Origin: Micromonospora vinacea
GTDB lineage: Bacteria > Actinomycetota > Actinomycetes > Mycobacteriales > Micromonosporaceae
Length of the DNA: 64,000 bases
NCBI RefSeq assembly: GCF_015751785.1
Contig: NZ_JADOTY010000001.1
Location: forward strand, 5,146,001 to 5,210,000
Reading direction: 5' to 3'
The position numbers and the translations under genes were made by a program. The notes under the pieces are model-generated. The model ran no database searches, was not told the origin of the DNA, and saw nothing but the letters and a program-made list of their open reading frames with translations. Within the stretch, counting starts at the first letter, position 1; each line of letters opens with the position of its first letter. This document shows positions 59,231-64,000 of the stretch, piece after piece.

Positions 59231-59800
59231 ATGGGCGCGGAGCAGGCGGGGCCGTTTCGGCGGCCGACCCCGCAGGAGGTGGCGGCGGCCGCCGGTCGGG
59301 GCCTGGCGGACGTGATCGGCCCCGGCCTGCGGGTGCTGTTCTGTGGCTTCAACCCCGGCCTCTACTCGGCCGCCGTGGGCCTGCCCTTCGCCCGCAAGGG
59401 CAGCCGGTTCTGGCCGGCCCTGCACGGCGGCGGTTTCACCGACCGGGAGCTGCGCCCGTGGGAGCACGACGAGCTGCTGCGCCACGGTCTGGGCATCACC
59501 AGCCTGAGCAACCGGGCCACCGCCCGCGCCGACGAGCTGACGTCGGAGGAACTGGTGGCCGGCGTGGCCGGGTTGGCGGTGAGGGCCGAGCGTTACCGGC
59601 CGCGGTGGGTGGCGATCCTCGGGGTGACCGCGTACCGGATCGCCTTCGTCCGACCGAAGGCCGGGCTGGGGCCGCAGCCGGACCGGCTGGGCCCGGCCCG
59701 GGTCTGGGCGCTGCCGAACCCCAGTGGCCTGAACGCGCACTTCCCCCTGCCGGCGTTGACCGCCGAGTTCGCCAAGCTGCGGCGGGAACTCGACGCCTAG
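59231..59800 (+). CDS. mug: Mismatch-specific uracil/thymine-DNA glycosylase Mug
   Basis: A 189-residue Mug-type glycosylase: VLFCGFNPGLYSA (catalytic GxNPGxxSA motif) and VWALPNPSGLNAHF (second motif). It removes uracil or thymine opposite guanine. CAGGAT at 59218-59223 lies seven bases before the ATG, consistent with a leaderless start. Its stop is shared with the convergent gene in a CTAG. Confidence 0.92.
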   Translation: MGAEQAGPFRRPTPQEVAAAAGRGLADVIGPGLRVLFCGFNPGLYSAAVGLPFARKGSRFWPALHGGGFTDRELRPWEHDELLRHGLGITSLSNRATARADELTSEELVAGVAGLAVRAERYRPRWVAILGVTAYRIAFVRPKAGLGPQPDRLGPARVWALPNPSGLNAHFPLPALTAEFAKLRRELDA

Positions 59801-60300
59801 CCGGCCGAGGTGACCAGCCCCTGGTAGTAGGGCTGCATCGCCGGGTGGTACTCGTCGAACTCGGGGCGGGGTGAGCCGTCCCGGGAGGCGACCAGCAGGT
59901 CCAGGTAGTACTCCCAACCGGCGCCCACCTCGGCGATGCCCTCCACGCTGGTGAGGTGCTGCACGAACCGCAGCTCGGTGGTGCCGTCGGTCTCGGTCAG
60001 CGACAGCTCCAGCAGCCAGCTGCCGTAGTCGTCGACCATCGACACGGCGAGGCGTCGCGACGGTTCGCACGCGTCGATGCGCATCTCACACCAGGGCTGC
60101 TGCTCCTCGTACGCCATCTGGACCCGGATGGTCCGTCCGGGCCCGGCGTCGCCCTCCCACGGGCCGAACCAGCGGGCCGTACGCTCCGGCTCGGTCAGGC
60201 TGGCCCAGACGTCCGCCGCCGGAGCGCGGAAGGTCCGGGTGAGGACGAGATCATGGCCGGTGTCGGTGCGAAACAGGCGTCCGGCGGGTGTGCGGGTCAT
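59797..60300 (-). CDS. SRPBCC (AHSA1-like) protein
   Basis: A 167-residue protein: LVLTRTFRAPAADVWASLTEPERTARWFGPWEG at the start and LRFVQHLTSVEGIAEVGAGWEYYLDLL at the end, the activator-of-Hsp90-like domain. It binds hydrophobic ligands; here it forms a coupled pair with the ArsR gene (ATGA overlap), a common actinobacterial arrangement. Confidence 0.9.
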   Translation of the reverse strand: MTRTPAGRLFRTDTGHDLVLTRTFRAPAADVWASLTEPERTARWFGPWEGDAGPGRTIRVQMAYEEQQPWCEMRIDACEPSRRLAVSMVDDYGSWLLELSLTETDGTTELRFVQHLTSVEGIAEVGAGWEYYLDLLVASRDGSPRPEFDEYHPAMQPYYQGLVTSAG

Positions 60301-60659
60301 GCCGTGTGCTCCCTTCGGTGCTCCGCCGGGCCGCGGCTGCGGCGCTCTCGGCGGGTGCGATAGACCTCGGTCTCCAACGCGTCGAGGTGCCGGCCCCACC
60401 GGTCGACTGTGGTGAGCGCGGTGAGCCAGTCCAACAGCGGGGCGAGCGGGCCCGGGTCGAGCCGGTAGATCCGCTGCCGTCCCACCAACTCGTCACGGAC
60501 CAGGCCGCTGCCGCGCAGCACCCGCAGGTGTCGGCTGATGGCGGGCCGGCTGATCGTGAACCGTCGGGCGATGTCGCCGGCGGAGAGCGGCTCGTCGCGC
60601 AACAGGGTCAGAATGTGCCGCCGCACCGGGTCCGCGATCGCGACGGCCACCTCATCCAC
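60297..60659 (-). CDS. ArsR-family regulator
   Basis: A 120-residue winged helix: VAIADPVRRHILTLLRDEPLSAGDIARRF, ISRPAISRHLRVLRGSG. No metal-binding cysteines, so it probably senses a ligand or works with its SRPBCC partner. A 7-bp palindrome lies just upstream. Confidence 0.92.
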   Translation of the reverse strand: MDEVAVAIADPVRRHILTLLRDEPLSAGDIARRFTISRPAISRHLRVLRGSGLVRDELVGRQRIYRLDPGPLAPLLDWLTALTTVDRWGRHLDALETEVYRTRRERRSRGPAEHRREHTA

Positions 60660-60667
60660 CCCGGAAG

Positions 60668-60685
60668 CGTAACCTATGGGTTACG
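60668..60685. promoter_or_regulatory. ArsR operator candidate (CGTAACC-TATG-GGTTACG)
   Basis: Perfect 7-bp arms with a 4-base centre, 9 bases upstream of the ArsR start; on the minus strand it contains a TAGGTT -10 box, so binding would block transcription. Confidence 0.7.
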
Positions 60686-60770
60686 GGTTTGCCCGCTGTG
60701 GACCGTCGGCACCGCAGGTCGCTGCGTCGATGGTGGGCACATGATCACCTGGCCTGGCACTCTGTACGGC

Positions 60771-61871
60771 ATGGCCGCCCTGCTTCGCTCCCGACTGACC
60801 GACTGGACCTTCGCCGTACCCGTGCTCGCCGTCCTGGTGTTGATCGTCACCTGGGGGCGGAACCTGCCCGGCCCGGTCATCGTGGTGGTCGCGTTGCTCC
60901 TGGGAGGTGCCGTGCTCGCGGCCGTGCACCACGCGGAGGTGGTCGCCCACCGGGTGGGGGAGCCGTACGGGTCGCTGGTGCTCGCCGTCGCGGTCACCGT
61001 GATCGAGGTCGCCCTCATCGTCACGCTGATGATCAGCGGGCCGGAGAAGACCCAGTCGCTCGCCCGCGACACCGTCTTCGCCGCCGTCATGATCACCTGT
61101 AACGGGATACTCGGCCTGTCCCTGCTGCTCGGGGCGCTGCGCCGTCGCGTCGCGGTGTTCAATCCGGAGGGCACCGGCGGGGCCCTGGCCACCGTGATCA
61201 CCCTGGCCACCCTGAGTCTGGTCATTCCGACCTTCACCACGGCCCGTCCCGGCCCGGAGTTCAGCCCGGCCCAGCTCGCCTTCGCCGCCGTCGCCTCGCT
61301 GGCGCTCTACGGGCTGTTCGTGCTCGTGCAGACCGGCCGGCACCGCGACTACTTCCTGCCTGTCGACAGCCAGGGCCAGGTGATCGACGCCGAGGAGCAC
61401 GCGAAGCCGCCGACCACCCGCGCGGCGCTGATGAGCCTGGGGCTGCTGCTGGTGGCGCTGGTCGCGGTGGTCGGCGACGCCAAGACCGTCTCCCCGACCA
61501 TCGAGGCAGGCGTCGCCGCGGCGAACCTGCCACACGCGTTCGTCGGCGTGATCATCGCCCTGCTGGTGCTGCTGCCGGAGACCCTGGCCGCCGCCCGCGC
61601 CGCCCGCCGTGACCGCGTGCAGATCAGCCTGAACCTCGCGCTCGGTTCGGCGATGGCCAGCATCGGCCTGACCATCCCGGCCATCGCGATCGCCTCGATC
61701 TGGCTGGACGGCCCGCTGCTGCTCGGCCTCGGCGGCACCCAACTCGCCCTGCTCGCGCTCACCGCCGTGACCGCCGTGCTCACCGTGGTGCCCGGCCGGG
61801 CCAACGTGTTGCAGGGCGGCGTACACCTGGTGCTGATGGCCGCCTTCGTCTTCCTGGCCGCCAGCCCCTGA
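60771..61871 (+). CDS. Calcium/proton antiporter, ChaA/y4hA family
   Basis: A 366-residue membrane protein with ten to eleven hydrophobic segments in two inverted halves; the conserved acidic exchange motifs are GEPYGSLVLAVAVTVIEVALIV and LLPETLAAARAARRDRVQISLNLALGS (ion-binding Glu). ATG 60771 chosen, with an in-frame ATG at 60741 as alternative. Exports Ca2+ or Na+ in exchange for protons. Confidence 0.85.
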   Translation: MAALLRSRLTDWTFAVPVLAVLVLIVTWGRNLPGPVIVVVALLLGGAVLAAVHHAEVVAHRVGEPYGSLVLAVAVTVIEVALIVTLMISGPEKTQSLARDTVFAAVMITCNGILGLSLLLGALRRRVAVFNPEGTGGALATVITLATLSLVIPTFTTARPGPEFSPAQLAFAAVASLALYGLFVLVQTGRHRDYFLPVDSQGQVIDAEEHAKPPTTRAALMSLGLLLVALVAVVGDAKTVSPTIEAGVAAANLPHAFVGVIIALLVLLPETLAAARAARRDRVQISLNLALGSAMASIGLTIPAIAIASIWLDGPLLLGLGGTQLALLALTAVTAVLTVVPGRANVLQGGVHLVLMAAFVFLAASP

Positions 61872-61888
61872 CCGACGCCACCCGCGCG

Positions 61889-61931
61889 GCCCGCCGGCTC
61901 GGTCCGTGACCGCACGGCTCAGCCGGCGGGC
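61889..61931. terminator. Long-loop hairpin between convergent genes
   Basis: GCCCGCCGGCT (61889-61899) pairs perfectly with 61921-61931 across a 21-base loop, between the antiporter and the sigma-factor gene stops. Weaker than the other terminators because of the loop. Confidence 0.45.
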
Positions 61932-63175
61932 GGCGGGTCGCCGGCGAGGCGATCCGCGCGGGCGTTCAGGTAGCGCTGCTGCGCCAGGTTCGTCGAGCGT
62001 GCCGCCGCCATCCGGTACGCCTCCCGCGCCGCGACCCGTTCACCCTCGAGCTCCCACAGGTGGGCGCGGGCGGCCGGCAGTCGCGGGTCGTCGGCGAGAC
62101 GGGGGTCGTCGGCCAGGTCGGCGAGCAGCGCCAAGCCGGCCGGTGCGCCGCGGCTCATCGCCACCGCCACCGCGTGGTTGAGCGCCACCACCGGGTTGTC
62201 GGACATCCCGAGGAGCACCTCGTACAGGGCGGTGATCTGCGCCCAGTCGGTGTCCGCCGCGCTGGGCGCCTCGTCGTGCACGGCCGCGATGGCCGCCTGG
62301 AGCTGGTACGCCCCGACCACCCCACGCGGCAGCGCCCCGCTGATCAGCTCGACCCCCTCGGCGATCTGGTCGGCCCGCCACCGGCAACGGTCCTGCTCGG
62401 CCATCGGCACCAGCTCGCCGTGCGCGCCGATCCGGGCCGGCGCGCGGGCGTCGGTGAGCAGCATCAACGCGAGCAGCCCGGTTACCTCGGGATCCTCGGG
62501 CACCAGCCGGCGCACCAGGCGGGTCAGTCGGATCGCCTCGGCGGTCAGGTCGGCGCGCAGCAACCCGGGCCCGGCCGTGCGGGCGTACCCCTCCGTGAAG
62601 ATCAGGTAGAGCACGTGCAGCACGGCGGCGAGCCGGTCGGCGCGCTCCGGGCCGGTGGGCGGCGCGAACCGCAGCCCACTGTCGCGGATGCGCTGCTTGC
62701 CCCGACTGATCCGCCGGGTCATCGTCGCCTCCGGCACCAGGAACGCGCGCGCCACCTCGGCGGTGCTCAACCCGCCCACCGCGCGCAGGGTGAGCGCGAT
62801 CTGCGACGCCGCCGACAGCGCCGGATGGCAGCACAGGAACAGCAGGATGAGCGTGTCGTCGGCGTCCGCCGGCGGACGATCGGCGGCGGGGGCGCGCCAC
62901 TGCTCCGGCAGCACCCACCGCGCCACAGTGTCCTCGCGTCGCATCCGGGCCTGCTCGCGACGCAGCAGGTCGGTCAGCCGCCGGGACGCCACGGTGATCA
63001 GCCAACCACGCGGATTCTCCGGTACGCCGTCGCGCGGCCAACCGTTCGCCGCGGCGATCAGCGCCTCCTGCACCGCGTCCTCGGCAGTGTCGAAGTGCCC
63101 GTAGCGGCGGACCAGCGCGCCGAGGACCTGCGGCGCCAGCTCGCGCAGCAGATCCTCGGCGGGGGTCTCCGGCAC
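61919..63175 (-). CDS. ECF42-type sigma factor with C-terminal TPR-like domain
   Basis: A 418-residue sigma factor. Regions 2 and 4 are in residues 1-175 (GHFDTAEDAVQEALIAAANGW, NPRGWLITVASRRLTDLLRRE, then LSTAEVARAFLVPEATMTRRISRGKQRI); residues 190-418 are the helical DUF6596/TPR-like extension typical of ECF42, which replaces an anti-sigma factor. GTG start overlaps the DGPF gene closely (4 bases). Confidence 0.92.
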   Translation of the reverse strand: MPETPAEDLLRELAPQVLGALVRRYGHFDTAEDAVQEALIAAANGWPRDGVPENPRGWLITVASRRLTDLLRREQARMRREDTVARWVLPEQWRAPAADRPPADADDTLILLFLCCHPALSAASQIALTLRAVGGLSTAEVARAFLVPEATMTRRISRGKQRIRDSGLRFAPPTGPERADRLAAVLHVLYLIFTEGYARTAGPGLLRADLTAEAIRLTRLVRRLVPEDPEVTGLLALMLLTDARAPARIGAHGELVPMAEQDRCRWRADQIAEGVELISGALPRGVVGAYQLQAAIAAVHDEAPSAADTDWAQITALYEVLLGMSDNPVVALNHAVAVAMSRGAPAGLALLADLADDPRLADDPRLPAARAHLWELEGERVAAREAYRMAAARSTNLAQQRYLNARADRLAGDPPPAG

Positions 63176-63178
63176 GGG

Positions 63179-63580
63179 TCAGCCGGCCAGGTCCTCGACA
63201 CCGTCGAGCACGGGTCGCACGTCCACGTACCCGCCGGGGGCGTCCGGGTCGACCAGGCCGGCGGCGATCTCGGTGGCCCGGTCGAAGCTTGCGCACTCCA
63301 CGATGGTGTAACCGGCGAGGACCTCCTGCGTCTCCGGGTACGGGCCGTCGGTGACCACCGGTGCCCCCGCGCGCACCTGCACCCGGCGGGCGTGCACCGG
63401 CTCGCTGAGCCCTCGGGCGTCGACCAGCTCTCCGGACTCGGCCAGCGCCTGGTGGAAGGTCTCCATGTGCTGGTGCATCGCCGCGATCTGCTCGGCCGAC
63501 ATCGCCGGCCGGTCGGAAGCCCGTCCCGACAGCACGTCGTAGTCCTGCTGCGACCCGTAGAGCAAAATCATGTACTTCAC
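63179..63580 (-). CDS. DGPF (YCII-related) protein, partner of the ECF42 sigma factor
   Basis: A 133-residue dimeric alpha/beta-barrel protein: YMILLYGSQQDYDVL, VVTDGPYPETQEVLAGYTIVE (DGPF motif), GGYVDVRPVLDG. DGPF genes are the hallmark neighbours of ECF42 sigma factors, which probably control them. GTG 63580 follows GGGAAGAA. Confidence 0.92.
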   Translation of the reverse strand: MKYMILLYGSQQDYDVLSGRASDRPAMSAEQIAAMHQHMETFHQALAESGELVDARGLSEPVHARRVQVRAGAPVVTDGPYPETQEVLAGYTIVECASFDRATEIAAGLVDPDAPGGYVDVRPVLDGVEDLAG

Positions 63581-63692
63581 GGTTCTTCCCTTCTCCCACG
63601 GACACCACCCCGGCGCCCCCACAGGAAACGTCGAACCCCAAACCCCCACCCAGACATCCCACCGTCCCCGGGTCCACCCCCACCCGATCCGG

Positions 63693-63749
63693 TGATCATG
63701 AAGTTAGCGTCACGACACGCCGAGCGGGATGACGCTAACCTCATGATCA
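63693..63749. repeat. Intergenic GATC palindrome (element 6 of 6)
   Basis: 20-bp arms TGATCATGAAGTTAGCGTCA (63693-63712) and near complement (63730-63749, one mismatch) with a 17-nt loop, in a divergent gap. Confidence 0.88.
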
Positions 63750-63777
63750 ACAAAGGTTCGGGGTGGTGGGTGGGGCC

Positions 63778-63783
63778 TAGGTT
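63778..63783 (+). promoter_or_regulatory. Leaderless -10 box before the gene at 63790
   Basis: TAGGTT six bases before the ATG. Confidence 0.5.
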
Positions 63784-63789
63784 GGCGGG

Positions 63790-63999
63790 ATGACTGTGGT
63801 GTGGGTGGTGGTCGGGGGTTTCGTGCTGGTGGCGGGGGTGGCGTTTGGCGTTGTGGTGCGACGGGGGCGGGCCGATGAGGTTGGGGGCGACGAACCTCGG
63901 GCCGGGCGGGACGCTCGGGCGCGGCAGCAGCGGTACGAGACCGAGCGGCACGGTGACCAGGGTGACACGTGGCAGCGCGGTCGGGAGTCGGGCGGCTGA
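63790..63999 (+). CDS. Small single-span membrane protein
   Basis: A 69-residue protein with one N-terminal membrane helix (VVWVVVGGFVLVAGVAFGVVV) and a charged cytoplasmic tail of about 45 residues rich in Arg, Glu and Gln. No family recognised. It ends one base before the window edge. Confidence 0.65.
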   Translation: MTVVWVVVGGFVLVAGVAFGVVVRRGRADEVGGDEPRAGRDARARQQRYETERHGDQGDTWQRGRESGG

Positions 64000-64000
64000 C

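Noticed and set aside
1..64000. tRNA or rRNA genes
   Set aside because: No cloverleaf with CCA-compatible acceptor or rRNA segment was found in the intergenic stretches inspected by eye; a tRNAscan run would settle it.

Overview
The window is chromosomal DNA of a high-GC actinomycete, most probably a member of the Micromonosporaceae (Micromonospora or a close relative). This is inferred from the very high GC with strong third-position bias, a mycothiol gene (mshC), F420-type oxidoreductase, ESX/type VII-like proteins, frequent GTG starts, and many start codons lying 6-7 nt after a TANNNT box (leaderless transcripts). No tRNA, rRNA, CRISPR array, insertion sequence or prophage was seen.

Layout. 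0-7.6 kb: a DUF3500 gene cut by the window edge that carries an exact 120-bp tandem duplication, an ankyrin protein, a cupin, a sulfur pair (cysteine dioxygenase and rhodanese), two tandem winged-helix regulators without receiver domains, a kinase-like protein with a degenerate P-loop, a DksA/TraR zinc finger and two DUF72 proteins. 7.7-9.3 kb: a short peptide made of four 21-residue repeats directly followed by a JmjC/cupin oxygenase, a candidate peptide-modifying pair. 9.5-14.2 kb: a four-gene minus-strand operon around a cytosolic FtsK/SpoIIIE ATPase with small helical partners and a coiled-coil membrane protein. 14.3-22.4 kb: NYN protein, a ClpC-type unfoldase operon, LysR, hemerythrin, M20 peptidase. 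22.6-26.3 kb: a divergent ESX-associated locus (SseB-like, YbaB-like, EspC/WXG100-like proteins) without membrane-channel genes.

27.5-39 kb is a conserved actinobacterial core block: F420 oxidoreductase, uppP, histidine phosphatase, DUF3090, SCO1664-like, mshC, PAC2 protein and metH. A GntR regulator, a 15-bp minisatellite and two large palindromes lie between mshC and the PAC2 gene. 39-46 kb is an accessory stretch of small proteins (SUKH-like, pterin dehydratase-glyoxalase fusion, orphan peptides, one probable frameshift). 46-52 kb holds regulators paired with enzymes (SDR/LysR with twin palindromes, epimerase, acyltransferase, MmyB-type XRE). 52-56 kb is a secreted carbohydrate operon (ThuA and a PQQ-type sugar dehydrogenase sharing a C-terminal beta-trefoil). 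56.6-64 kb has hydrolase, CPBP protease, methyltransferase, Mug glycosylase, an ArsR/SRPBCC pair, a Ca/H antiporter and an ECF42-type sigma factor with its DGPF partner.

Two patterns run across the window: six intergenic palindromes of 57-79 nt, several with GATC near the arm ends and different arm cores, mostly between convergent genes; and about 18 likely leaderless promoters that fix several start codons.
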